A stretch of 64,000 nucleotides of DNA from Rhodospirillum rubrum ATCC 11170 (GTDB lineage Bacteria; Pseudomonadota; Alphaproteobacteria; Rhodospirillales; Rhodospirillaceae). Under the pieces are notes generated by a model. The model made no database searches and was not told where the DNA came from. It was given only the letters and a program-made list of their open reading frames with translations. Position 1 is the first letter of the stretch, and each line of letters opens with the position of its first letter. A program made the position numbers and the translations under genes. The DNA lies in the NCBI RefSeq assembly GCF_000013085.1, contig NC_007643.1:1845001-1909000 (forward strand), written 5' to 3'. This document shows, piece after piece, positions 56,090 to 64,000 of this stretch.

Positions 56090-58696
56090 ATGCGGTGCGT
56101 ATGGGCGGCGGTAGCCGCCGTGTTCTGTCTTGTCGCCGTGGCCTTGCCGGTCTCGGCGCAGACCTCCCCGGGCCCGGCGGCGACCACGGCCGCCGCCGCT
56201 CCGGAAGTCCCGGTGCTCGACCGCCTCAAAAAGGCGGCGGCGACCTGGGAACCGACGCTCAATGACGTCGACAAGCGGCTGAATCGGCCGCTCTCGGGAC
56301 GGGACGCCGAAACCCTTGACGCTCTGGCGTCCCGGCTGCGCGCCGTGCGCGACGAGGCGGTGCTGTTTCGGCAGGCCGCCACCGATCGCTTGGCCGAGAC
56401 CGAAAAGCTGATCGAGGCCCTGGGGCCGCCGCCGAAAGACGGCGAGGGCGAAGAAGCCAAGGATATGAAGGCCCGCCGCCAGTCCTATACGGATTTGCTG
56501 GGGACGTGGAAATCCCGTCAGGCCGATATCGAGGTCAGCGCCGCCCGCGCCGAGACCCTGCTCAACCGCATCTCGGAAATCCGGCGCCGCACCCTGGTGA
56601 CCAGCCTCTTCGATCCGACTCCGCTGCCCTGGATGCCCGATGTTCTGGCCCAGGGGGGGCCGGAGTTGATCGACGGGCTGGTGGCCATCGCCGCTTCGCC
56701 GGTGAATTGGTACCAGTCGGGGGACGAAGCCGATCGCCGCAAGGCGGCCTTCAACGCCATCGGCGTCTGGATCATCCTGGCCGGTGGAACCGGCTGGGTG
56801 GTGCGTTGGTGGGTGCAACGGCGCTTCGGCCGCCGCCCCGATATCGAAAATCCGCCCTATGGCCGGCGGCTGATCGCCGCCCTGGCCGAAGCCACCGCCG
56901 AGGGCATCATTCCCGCCCTGGTGCTGGGCGGCATGATCGCCTGGATCACCAAGACCTGGACCGACGATCAGGGCTTGTTCACCCGCGTCATGCTCGGCGG
57001 CCTGTTCAATGTCTTGCTTGTTCTCATCACCCGGGCGGTGACGCGGGCGGCGCTATCCCCGGGTCTGCCGTCCTGGCGGCTGACCGACCACGGCGATCAG
57101 CAGGCCTCGAAGCTCGCCCATATCGTCGTCGTCCTGGCGATGGTGGTGGCGGTCGACCGCTTCATGACCGGCCTCGCCGGTGACATGCCGCCCTCCGACG
57201 CCTCGACCTGGATCGTCTCGGCGCTGTTCAAGCTGTTTGAGGGACTGATCCTCATCCGGCTGAGCAATGCCGATCTGTGGGCGCGGCCCAAGCCCGAGGA
57301 CGGGGCCGAAGACGGCGCTCCCAAGGTCCAGCCGCTGGCCACGCCCTCCCAGGAGGACGACGAGGCCAAGGCGGGCGAGGGGGCTTTCCGCCTGTTGCTG
57401 CTGCTGGTGCGTCTGGCCGTCATGCTGGTCACCGTGGTCGGCATGATGGCCGGTCTGGTCGGTTATGGCCGTTTGGGCATCTTCCTGATCGACGGCCTGC
57501 TGGCCACCTGCGCCATTCTTGGCGCCGCCCTGGTGCTGCGCGGCCTTCTTCATGAACTGATCGGCGTCGCCGTCACTTGGTCGTGGCTGCGTGACCGGGC
57601 TGGGTATGAAGGTCCGTCGCTCAACAAGATGAAGTTCTGGCTGCAGGCGCTGTTCGATCCGCTGCTCATCGTGGGCGTGGTGATGGTGGCCTCGCCCAGT
57701 TGGGGGGTGCCCTGGCGCGATGTTCTGGACGGCACGGTGACCTTGCTCACCGGCGTCACCATCGGCAGCGTCCGCATCTCCATCGTCGATATCGCCGTTG
57801 GCATCCTGGTCTTCCTGGTCGCCATGGCGATCACCCGGGTGGCCCAGGGCACCTTGCAGCGCAAGGTGTTGAGCCAAACCGGCATGGACGCCGGGGTGCG
57901 CCACTCGCTGACGGCGGTGCTCGGCTATATCGGATTGGTCGCCGCCGCCGCCCTGGCGGTGGGAACCATGGGCATCGACCTGACCAACATCGCCCTGATC
58001 GCCGGCGCGTTGTCGGTGGGTATCGGTTTTGGTTTGCAAAACATCGTCAACAACTTCGTCTCGGGTTTGATCATTTTGGTCGAGCGCCCGGTGAAGGTTG
58101 GCGACTGGGTGATCATCGGCTCGCATGAGGGTCTGGTGAAGCGCATCAGTTTCCGCGCGACCGAGCTTGAGACCTTTACCCAGGCCTCGGTGGTTATCCC
58201 CAACGCCGAAATCCTGTCCTCGCCGTTCACCAACCTCACCTTGCGCAATCGCCTGGGACGCATCGACGTCAGCGTCCTGGTGATTATGAACAGCGATACC
58301 CGCAAGGTCCGCGACCTGTTGCTCGAGATCGCCCGGGCCCATCCCCAGGTGCTGACCCTGCCCGCGCCCTGGGTGGTGCTCAAGGCTTTCGCCGATACCG
58401 GGCTCGAATTCGAGGTGCGGAGCTATACCTCGAACGTGATGAACCGGGGCACGATCGCCAGCGACATGCGCCTTGAGATCGATCGCCGCTTCCGCGAGGA
58501 GGGGGTGATCATGCCCGCTCCGCTGCGGCCGATCATCACCCCGGGCACCGGCTCCGTCGAACAGACGGCGGCCGACCATGATCTGCCCGCCGGCGCGCGG
58601 CCGGTCGAGGAAAAGCCGGTGGCCGAAAGCAAGCCGGTCGAGGTGAAAAAGCCCGCGGCTGGCGGCCGACCGGCCACGACCGGCGACAGCCGTTGA
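56090..58696 (+). CDS. Large MscS-family mechanosensitive channel
   Basis: 868 residues. Signal peptide (AAVAAVFCLVAVALPVSAQT), a periplasmic helical domain (DUF3772-like, about 30-190), roughly 8-10 membrane helices and the MscS core. The pore helix and beta-domain signature is VGIGFGLQNIVNNFVSGLII followed by LVERPVKVGDWV near residues 645-680. The C-terminal tail is Pro/Lys-rich (VEEKPVAESKPVEVKKPAAG). It opens under membrane tension to release solutes. It begins 8 bases after malQ, so it is probably co-transcribed with the glucan genes. Confidence 0.92.
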   Translation: MRCVWAAVAAVFCLVAVALPVSAQTSPGPAATTAAAAPEVPVLDRLKKAAATWEPTLNDVDKRLNRPLSGRDAETLDALASRLRAVRDEAVLFRQAATDRLAETEKLIEALGPPPKDGEGEEAKDMKARRQSYTDLLGTWKSRQADIEVSAARAETLLNRISEIRRRTLVTSLFDPTPLPWMPDVLAQGGPELIDGLVAIAASPVNWYQSGDEADRRKAAFNAIGVWIILAGGTGWVVRWWVQRRFGRRPDIENPPYGRRLIAALAEATAEGIIPALVLGGMIAWITKTWTDDQGLFTRVMLGGLFNVLLVLITRAVTRAALSPGLPSWRLTDHGDQQASKLAHIVVVLAMVVAVDRFMTGLAGDMPPSDASTWIVSALFKLFEGLILIRLSNADLWARPKPEDGAEDGAPKVQPLATPSQEDDEAKAGEGAFRLLLLLVRLAVMLVTVVGMMAGLVGYGRLGIFLIDGLLATCAILGAALVLRGLLHELIGVAVTWSWLRDRAGYEGPSLNKMKFWLQALFDPLLIVGVVMVASPSWGVPWRDVLDGTVTLLTGVTIGSVRISIVDIAVGILVFLVAMAITRVAQGTLQRKVLSQTGMDAGVRHSLTAVLGYIGLVAAAALAVGTMGIDLTNIALIAGALSVGIGFGLQNIVNNFVSGLIILVERPVKVGDWVIIGSHEGLVKRISFRATELETFTQASVVIPNAEILSSPFTNLTLRNRLGRIDVSVLVIMNSDTRKVRDLLLEIARAHPQVLTLPAPWVVLKAFADTGLEFEVRSYTSNVMNRGTIASDMRLEIDRRFREEGVIMPAPLRPIITPGTGSVEQTAADHDLPAGARPVEEKPVAESKPVEVKKPAAGGRPATTGDSR

Positions 58697-58782
58697 GTCT
58701 GTCCGATCAGGGGGGTAGTCTCTTGCTATCCCCCTGGCGGCGGGGCATTCGGGCCTCGCCCCGGTTCTAAAGAGGATCGGAC

Positions 58783-59085
58783 ATGCCCTTTATCGCCTAT
58801 GGCCTTGCCGGTCTTGTCGTCGTCATCGGTGTTTGGCTGGGCCTTGGCGCCCTGGTGACGCCGCTTCCGGCCGATAGCATGACCGCCGCTGCCGGTGGCG
58901 CGGCCGGGATGGCTGCGGCCGGGCAGGACGCGGTGCTGTGGATCGGCGGGGCGCTGTGCATCGCGGTGACGCTGATCCTGCTGGGCCGCATCGTCGCCCT
59001 GCTTGGCCGGCTGAACCACCTGAGCGAAGAGGCGATGGGCCAGATCGACGCCGCCGGCGATGATCTTCCCCGCCCGCTGTTTTAA
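58783..59085 (+). CDS. Small membrane protein of unknown function
   Basis: 100 residues with two hydrophobic segments, at about 4-26 and 48-74, separated by an Ala/Gly-rich loop (TAAAGGAAGMAAAG). The C-terminus is acidic (EEAMGQIDAAGDDL). ATG 58783 is preceded by AAAGAGGATCGG, a good ribosome-binding site. I do not recognise a family. It lies 86 bases after the mscS-like gene on the same strand. Confidence 0.65.
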   Translation: MPFIAYGLAGLVVVIGVWLGLGALVTPLPADSMTAAAGGAAGMAAAGQDAVLWIGGALCIAVTLILLGRIVALLGRLNHLSEEAMGQIDAAGDDLPRPLF

Positions 59086-59171
59086 CCAGGGCGGATTCCA
59101 AGCGGTCTGGAACAGGGGGCCCTTCGCTCCCCTGACAAGGACCTCTTGTCCAGTTCCCAATCAGAGGTCCC

Positions 59172-59954
59172 ATGGCAAAATCCCCCGCCGCCGGCCAAGG
59201 GCGTGGTGTCGGCGATATCGATCCCATCCGTCTTGCCCATCTCAATGCCGGAGGGGGGGCGACGACGACGCTGACGGAAAGCCTTGCCGTTGATTTCGCC
59301 GCCGTGATGCGCGCCACCCTGCCCGATCTTGGCGAGGCGGCGGCGGTTCTCGACGGCGCCGCCACCCTGGGCATTACCAAACGCATGGCGCTGGCCGCCG
59401 GTCTGATCCTTGAGCGCCTGGGTCCAGGCGCGGTCGAGCGGTTGGCGGAGAGCCCGTCCGATACCCTGCGCGGCTGGGCCTGTTTCGTGATCGGTCAGGG
59501 CGCCTACGACAGCCTTGCCCAGCGCCTGCGCGCGATCCGCCCCTTTGCCGACGATGGCCATTTCGGGGTGCGGGAATGGTCGTGGCTGGCCTTGCGCCCC
59601 CATATCGCCGCCGATCCCCAGGCCGCCATCGCCGCCCTTGTCCCATGGACGGCCGAACCCTCGGACAACGTGCGGCGCTTCGCCTGCGAGGCGACGCGGC
59701 CGCGCGGCGTGTGGTGCGCCCATATCGCCGCCTTGAAAAAAGCCCCGGAGCAAGGCTTGCCGATTCTGGAGCCCCTGCGCGCCGATGCCGCCCGCTATGT
59801 TCAGGACTCGGTGGGCAATTGGCTGAACGACGCCGGCAAGGATCAGCCGGCGTGGCTGCGCGCCCTGTGCGACCGTTGGCGGGCAGAAAGCCCCGAAGCC
59901 TCAACCCTGAGGATTTGCGCCCGCGCCTCGCGCTCCCTAGATCAAACTGCGTGA
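59172..59954 (+). CDS. HEAT-repeat protein, DNA alkylation repair (AlkC-like) type
   Basis: 260 residues of helical repeats. The segment DNVRRFACEATRPRGVWCAH and the following VQDSVGNWLNDAGKDQPAWL closely resemble the repeats of DNA-alkylation-repeat (AlkC/AlkD) proteins that flip out no base but excise bulky N-alkyl purines. No catalytic residue can be assigned with certainty. The final residues SLDQTA and the stop are encoded by an inverted repeat (59938-59984), so the native C-terminus may be altered. ATG 59172 with GAGGTCC upstream. Confidence 0.8.
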   Translation: MAKSPAAGQGRGVGDIDPIRLAHLNAGGGATTTLTESLAVDFAAVMRATLPDLGEAAAVLDGAATLGITKRMALAAGLILERLGPGAVERLAESPSDTLRGWACFVIGQGAYDSLAQRLRAIRPFADDGHFGVREWSWLALRPHIAADPQAAIAALVPWTAEPSDNVRRFACEATRPRGVWCAHIAALKKAPEQGLPILEPLRADAARYVQDSVGNWLNDAGKDQPAWLRALCDRWRAESPEASTLRICARASRSLDQTA

Positions 59955-60004
59955 AATGGCCCCCATTCAACGCAGTTTGATCTAAATTCAATAGATTAGA
60001 GCGG
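59938..60004. repeat. Inverted repeat at the 3' end of the HEAT-repeat gene
   Basis: TAGATCAAACTGCGT (59938-59952) is the exact reverse complement of ACGCAGTTTGATCTA (59970-59984); the inner bases are nearly complementary too. It is followed by AAATTCAATAGATTAGAGCG. The gene stop TGA (59952-59954) is inside. Same family as 51543-51611. Confidence 0.8.
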
Positions 60005-60043
60005 CGCGCAAGGCTGACAAGCAAGCGCGAGGGGCGGTATTTT

Positions 60044-61144
60044 TTAGTCGAGTAGAACCTCCTGGCCGCCGAGGGCGGCGCGCAGCAGCCCCTCGACGGT
60101 GGCGCGGTCGAGATCGCGGGTGATGAAGACCAGCTTCGAGGTTTTCGGTTCGCCGGCCGGCCAAGCGGGCAAAGGAACGGGCGGGTGAAAGACGTGTTGG
60201 ACGCCATGAACGGCGATCGGCCGGTCCTGGCCGATGACATCCAAGATCCCCTTGATCCGCAACAGATCTTCGCCCTTGCTTGAAATCAGCATCTCGAGGG
60301 CGGAGACGAAAAGCTCCCAATCGAGCGGTTCGTCGAAGGTCAGGCAGAACGAGGAAATCCGCGCATCATGGCGGTTCACGTCATGAGGGTGGTGGTCATG
60401 GTGGTGATCGTGACCATGATCATGGTCGTGGTGATCGTGATCGTGATGGTGTCCATGCCCATGGTGCTGCTCGTCGCGGTCGCGATAGGCCTCGTCGCGC
60501 AGCCATTGCGCCACGTCGGGGGCCTTGCCGCTGCTGGAGAACAGGCCGCAGTCAAGCAGGGCGTCGGGATGGATATCGCCCTCGATGGCTTCCAGCACGA
60601 TGGCCGCCGGGTTGAGCGCCTTCAGCCGGGCCTTGAGCGCCGCGCTATCTTCGACAAGATCGGTCTTGCTCAGCACCAGCCTATCGGCGACGGCGGCCTG
60701 CTTGACCGCTTCGATATGCTCATCAAGCTCTTTCTCGCCGTTGACGGCGTCGATCACCGTGACCACCCCGTCAAGACGGAAGCGCCCGCCAATCAGTGGG
60801 TCGGTCATCAGGGTGTGGATGATCGGCGCCGGATCGGCAAGGCCGGTGGTTTCGATGGCTAGCCGCTGGAACTCGGGCACATCGCCGCGCACCCGCTTCA
60901 AGAACAGATCGTGCAGCGCCGTGACCATGTCGCCGCGCACGGTGCAGCACAGGCACCCGGCGTTGAGCAAAACGATGTCCTCGTCGACCTGACGCACCAG
61001 CAGGTGGTCCAGGCCGACCTCGCCGAATTCATTGATGACCACGGCGGTTTCGCCCATCGCCGGATGGCGCAGCAGACGATTAAGCAAGGTGCTTTTGCCG
61101 CTGCCCAAAAAACCGGTCAGGATGGTTACGGGAATGGTCATCAT
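60044..61144 (-). CDS. CobW/ZNG-family metallochaperone GTPase
   Basis: 366 residues, G3E-family GTPase of COG0523. Walker [10 protein letters not shown] at 11-19, the metal-binding GCLCCTV (Cys64, Cys66, Cys67), NKXD-like SKTD and a CobW C-terminal domain. Residues of about 225-262 form an extreme His/Asp-rich stretch ([20 protein letters not shown]), likely a metal reservoir. The start overlaps the hisI stop (ATGA). Relatives deliver zinc or cobalt to client enzymes; HisI encoded just upstream is a zinc enzyme, so it is a candidate client by context. Confidence 0.93.
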   Translation of the reverse strand: MMTIPVTILTGFLGSGKSTLLNRLLRHPAMGETAVVINEFGEVGLDHLLVRQVDEDIVLLNAGCLCCTVRGDMVTALHDLFLKRVRGDVPEFQRLAIETTGLADPAPIIHTLMTDPLIGGRFRLDGVVTVIDAVNGEKELDEHIEAVKQAAVADRLVLSKTDLVEDSAALKARLKALNPAAIVLEAIEGDIHPDALLDCGLFSSSGKAPDVAQWLRDEAYRDRDEQHHGHGHHHDHDHHDHDHGHDHHHDHHPHDVNRHDARISSFCLTFDEPLDWELFVSALEMLISSKGEDLLRIKGILDVIGQDRPIAVHGVQHVFHPPVPLPAWPAGEPKTSKLVFITRDLDRATVEGLLRAALGGQEVLLD

Positions 61145-61572
61145 GGGTGGGAGTGTCCTTCCGCGCCGTACAGGGCTTCGGGGGTGACCAGCGGCGCGCT
61201 GACCACGGTGATCTCGCCTGTCGGCCCGACCTCGTTGAAAAAGCAACTGCGCCGCCCGGTATGGCAGGCCACGCCCGTCTGGTCGACAAGCAGCAAGATG
61301 GTGTCGCCGTCGCAATCGAGGCGGAGCGCCAGGACCTTCTGGGTCTGGCCCGAGCTTTCGCCCTTGCGCCACAGCCGTCCGCGCGAGCGCGACCAGTAAC
61401 AGGCCTTGCCAGTCACCAGGGTTTCCTCAAGGGCCTCGCGGTTCATCCAGGCCATCATCAGAACCTCGCCGCTGTCATGCTGCTGGGCGATGACCGGCAC
61501 CAATCCATCGGCGGTGAACCTCACCGCCGCCCATAGGGCGGCGGTTTCGGCGAGGGCGGAGGTGTTCTTCAT
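61141..61572 (-). CDS. hisI: Phosphoribosyl-AMP cyclohydrolase
   Basis: Third step of histidine synthesis, opening the purine ring of PR-AMP. 143 residues, a single-domain form without the HisE pyrophosphohydrolase part. Visible: [39 protein letters not shown] and the zinc/magnesium region [20 protein letters not shown]. It overlaps metC upstream by four bases (ATGA) and cobW downstream, giving a tight metC-hisI-cobW operon. Confidence 0.96.
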   Translation of the reverse strand: MKNTSALAETAALWAAVRFTADGLVPVIAQQHDSGEVLMMAWMNREALEETLVTGKACYWSRSRGRLWRKGESSGQTQKVLALRLDCDGDTILLLVDQTGVACHTGRRSCFFNEVGPTGEITVVSAPLVTPEALYGAEGHSHP

Positions 61573-62747
61573 TGATCCAGGGCCTTTTCACCCAGGCGGT
61601 CGAGGCCGGCGCGCAGATCGGCGATCAGATCGGCCGGGTCTTCCAGGCCGATATGCAGGCGCAGCGACGGGCCCTGATGGGTCCATTGGGTGGCGGTGCG
61701 CTCGATGGCGCCGCGGGTCGGGATGACCAAGCTTTCATAGCCACCCCAGGAATAGCCCATGGCGAACAGCGTCATATGGTCGAGCATATGGGCGACCTGC
61801 TCTTCCGTTCCCGCCTTCAGCAGCACGCCAAACAGCCCCGAGGCGCCGGTGAAATCACGCGTCCACAAGGCATGGCCGGGATCATCGGGCAGGGCGGGGT
61901 AAAGCACGCGCTCGACCTCGGGCTGGCTTTGCAGCCAAGTGGCGACCGCCAGGGCCGAGCGCTGATGGCGCTCCAGCCGGGCCGAGAGCGTGCGCAGGCC
62001 GCGCAGGCCAAGGAAGGCCTCCTCCGATCCGGTGGCATAGCCAAAGGAGCCCAAGGTGTCCTTGATCGCCAGGAACCAATCGCGCTGGCGCACGGAAATG
62101 GTGCCGAGCATGGCGTCGGAATGGCCGACGATATATTTCGTCGCCGCCTGGATCGACACGTCGACGCCCTTGGAAAAGGGCTCGAAGAAAAGCGGCGAGG
62201 CCCAGGTGTTATCGAGCAGCACCAGGGCGCCCTTGGCGTGGGCCTCGCCCGCGATGGCGGGAATATCCTGGACCTGGAAGGTATGGCTGCCCGGCGATTC
62301 GCAATAGACGATCTTGGTGTTGGGCCGGATCAAGGCGGCGATGCCCGCGCCGATCAGCGGATCGTAATAGGTGGTCTCGACGCCGAAATTCTTGAGGAAA
62401 ACATCGCAGAACTTGCGGGTCGGCCAATAGACCGTATCGACCATCAACAGGTGGTCGCCCTGCTTGAGGAAGGTGAGCAGGGCTCCGGCCACCGCGCCCA
62501 TGCCCGACGAGGTGGCGGCGCAATGGGTCGCGCCTTCGAGGGCGGCCACGGCCTCTTCCAGCGCGGCCGTCGTCGGCGTGCCGTAGCGGCCGTAATAGGT
62601 GGTCTCGAAACGGATGGCGTGCTTGCGCTTGAGGTCGGCCACGGTCGGGAAGGTGACGGTCGAGGCGCGATAGGCCGGAACATTGACGACGCCATCGAAC
62701 CGCTGGGGGTCGCGGCCGCTATGGACGACGGTGGTATCTTGTTTCAT
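61569..62747 (-). CDS. metC: Cystathionine beta-lyase
   Basis: PLP-dependent Cys/Met-metabolism enzyme of 392 residues. The PLP lysine lies in [16 protein letters not shown]; the N-terminal [20 protein letters not shown] and [20 protein letters not shown] are typical of MetC rather than cystathionine gamma-synthase. It converts cystathionine to homocysteine, pyruvate and ammonia. Start ATG 62747. Substrate choice within the family (beta-lyase or other gamma-lyase-like activity) is by resemblance only. Confidence 0.9.
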   Translation of the reverse strand: MKQDTTVVHSGRDPQRFDGVVNVPAYRASTVTFPTVADLKRKHAIRFETTYYGRYGTPTTAALEEAVAALEGATHCAATSSGMGAVAGALLTFLKQGDHLLMVDTVYWPTRKFCDVFLKNFGVETTYYDPLIGAGIAALIRPNTKIVYCESPGSHTFQVQDIPAIAGEAHAKGALVLLDNTWASPLFFEPFSKGVDVSIQAATKYIVGHSDAMLGTISVRQRDWFLAIKDTLGSFGYATGSEEAFLGLRGLRTLSARLERHQRSALAVATWLQSQPEVERVLYPALPDDPGHALWTRDFTGASGLFGVLLKAGTEEQVAHMLDHMTLFAMGYSWGGYESLVIPTRGAIERTATQWTHQGPSLRLHIGLEDPADLIADLRAGLDRLGEKALDQ

Positions 62748-63168
62748 GGGAACTCCAGGGGGTAGGACGTCAAACCGCAGGGGTCCCCTACATTAACGCC
62801 GCTTCGTCGCCGCGCCATCCCCTTCCCTTGGGCGGCGATGGTTCGCGGCCGCTAACCGGTCAAAGACTTCACAAGTCATTTGCGTAAAGGTCGGTGATCC
62901 ACCAAAGAGCGCAAGGATACTTCCGCGTAATCATTTGATTAAAAAGCACGTCTTTGGCGAAAAGAAGGTGTTGCGGAAATACAACGAGAGCAAAAAGCGT
63001 CCGGAGCGGCGGCCAGGGGAAAGATTTTTTATGGAACCCCCCGATGCTTTTGGCTATTGTGCAGCGCAACAGAACATTCGGACGAGGGGTGTCACGTCAA
63101 GACCCCCCGCCATCGACCCTTGAGGAGGCGTCTGAATTTTTTTGAGCTTTTCTCGAAGGATTCGGACG
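62748..63168. other. AT-richer gene-free interval
   Basis: 421 bases without a supported gene, with base composition clearly more AT-rich than its surroundings between about 62870 and 63060. Short open frames on both strands (for example 62935-63123) have no good ribosome site and no recognisable sequence. It should contain the metC promoter on the minus strand. A GGGGT...ACCCC hairpin (about 63087-63107) and the T-rich ATTTTTTTGAG at 63137 lie before the next gene. No Zur-type AT-rich palindrome was seen. Confidence 0.5.
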
Positions 63169-63468
63169 ATGAGCGCTATGCCGACCGCCTACCATGCCCG
63201 CAACCTGTTCTCCCTGACCATGGAGACCCGGTTCGGCGCCCATTGGCACAAGACCCTGGCCCCGGAAACGGTGGCGGCCCTGGCCGATGAGATCGCCCTT
63301 GGCTTCAACGGCCAGATCGAAGGCCCGGCCTATACCCTGTCGGGTGGGGCGGCGCCGACCCAATGGCGTTTTCCCGATGGGTCGGTTGCCCGCACCGGCC
63401 AGTTCGGCCTGGATATGGACGATGACGAGGCCGATCACGGGCTGGCCCGTGGCGAAGCCGCCCAATAA
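63169..63468 (+). CDS. Small conserved-looking protein of unknown function
   Basis: 99 residues, no signal peptide or membrane helix. Begins MSAMPTAYHARNLFSLTMET and includes TQWRFPDGSVARTGQFGLDM, then an acidic tail (DDDEADHGLARGEAAQ). Codon use matches the surrounding genes. ATG 63169 has GAAGGA about 8 bases upstream. Function unknown; it converges with the sulfurtransferase gene, 27 bases apart. Confidence 0.6.
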   Translation: MSAMPTAYHARNLFSLTMETRFGAHWHKTLAPETVAALADEIALGFNGQIEGPAYTLSGGAAPTQWRFPDGSVARTGQFGLDMDDDEADHGLARGEAAQ

Positions 63469-63495
63469 ACCGCCGTCGCGGCGCTGGGCGGGCCG

Positions 63496-64000
63496 TTAGG
63501 GAGCGGTCGGATAATCGGCTAGACCGCTCCATTCGAACCACGATCCGTCATAGACCGCGACGGTCTCGTGCCCAAGCTGGGCGGCGGCCAGGGCGATGAC
63601 GCAGGCGCTGACCCCGCTGCCGCAGGTGGCGATCAGCGGTTTGCCAAGATCGACTCCGGCTTTGGCGAAGGCCTGGGTCAGGATCTCGCGGTCGGCCAGC
63701 CGGCCATGCTCGCTGGCCACCACCAGATCGGTGTAAGGCAGGTTGATCGATCCCGGAATATGCCCGACCCGGGCGACCGGCCAGGGTTCGGGGGCGGTGG
63801 CGGTGAAACGGCCGCTTGAGCGGGCGTCGACCACCTGGGCCCGGCCGCTTTCCACCGCCTCGCGCACCTGGGACGCCGTGCGCATCAGGGTATTGTCCAG
63901 GCGGGCGGTGAAATGGCGTCGCCCATGCAGGCGGGGCAGATCGTCGGTCGGGCGGCCCTCGGCCTGCCAGGCTCCCAGGCCGCCATCAAGAACCGAGACC
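63496..64000 (-). CDS. sseA: 3-mercaptopyruvate sulfurtransferase, C-terminal part
   Basis: The 5' end lies beyond the window; the frame is open to base 64000. The visible 168 residues are the second rhodanese domain: SVLDGGLGAWQAEGRP, VVDARSSGRFTATAPEPWP (domain start) and the active-site loop CGSGVSACV with the catalytic Cys, typical of mercaptopyruvate sulfurtransferases (CGSGVTA/S) rather than thiosulfate sulfurtransferases (CRxGxR/T). Transfers sulfane sulfur to thiophilic acceptors. Confidence 0.9.
   Translation of the reverse strand, partial: VSVLDGGLGAWQAEGRPTDDLPRLHGRRHFTARLDNTLMRTASQVREAVESGRAQVVDARSSGRFTATAPEPWPVARVGHIPGSINLPYTDLVVASEHGRLADREILTQAFAKAGVDLGKPLIATCGSGVSACVIALAAAQLGHETVAVYDGSWFEWSGLADYPTAP

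Noticed and set aside
60368-60862. Plus-strand frame with a Val/Met-rich start opposite cobW
   Set aside because: The hydrophobic run is the reverse complement of the His/Asp-rich codons of the CobW protein.

Overview
The window is GC-rich alphaproteobacterial chromosome and very probably comes from Rhodospirillum rubrum or a close relative. The strongest pointer is the exported short-chain PHB depolymerase at 24086-25174. Its Ser42/Asp138/His178 layout matches what I recall for R. rubrum periplasmic PhaZ1. The order nuoJKLMN-birA-coaX-rnj, the rpsB-tsf-pyrH-frr-uppS-cdsA-dxr-rseP-bamA-skp run and lpxI in place of lpxH are all typical of alphaproteobacteria. Almost everything is core chromosome. 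I see no insertion sequence, prophage, CRISPR array, tRNA or rRNA.

Layout. (1) 1-9.0 kb, plus strand: the 3' end of the complex I operon (nuoJ' K L M N), then biotin ligase, type III pantothenate kinase and RNase J. (2) 9.0-11.7 kb: methylmalonyl-CoA epimerase, a Tag-type glycosylase, a minus-strand VOC protein with a problematic start, a compact set of hairpins that looks like an undescribed minus-strand structured RNA, and an exported protein of unknown function. (3) 11.7-25.2 kb, plus strand: proS, a DJ-1/PfpI-family protein, lolCD, two GNAT acetyltransferases, dnaE, two tandem near-duplicate chemoreceptors and phaZ1. (4) 25.2-39.5 kb, plus strand: translation and envelope block (rpsB, tsf, pyrH, frr, uppS, cdsA, dxr, rseP, bamA, skp, fabZ, lpxA, lpxI, lpxB). 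lpxD is absent from its usual place. (5) 39.5-46 kb: gltA and gltX on the minus strand, comEC on the plus strand and a phoH-like ATPase on the minus strand. (6) 46-58.7 kb, plus strand: an alpha-glucan/trehalose cluster (glgE, treS fused to maltokinase, glgX, malQ) followed by a large MscS-type channel. (7) 58.7-64 kb: two small uncharacterised proteins, a HEAT-repeat DNA-alkylation-type protein, a minus-strand metC-hisI-cobW operon and the C-terminal part of a sulfurtransferase that runs off the window.

How the genes work together. The envelope block supplies undecaprenyl-PP, CDP-diacylglycerol, the MEP-pathway entry enzyme, outer-membrane protein assembly and lipid A disaccharide. The glucan block encodes a trehalose to maltose to maltose-1-phosphate to alpha-glucan route plus debranching and disproportionation. 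The adjacent mechanosensitive channel suggests, by context only, a link to osmotic stress.

The most unusual items are the multi-hairpin locus at about 10650-10956, which has its own promoter- and terminator-like ends; three genes whose last codons and stop lie inside inverted-repeat elements (lpxB, treS-mak, the HEAT-repeat gene); a perfect 26-bp-arm palindrome after lpxB; and a DJ-1 family protein with serine in place of the nucleophilic cysteine. Starts were chosen from protein-family N-termini, Shine-Dalgarno spacing and overlaps with the upstream stop. No similarity search or RNA folding program was run.
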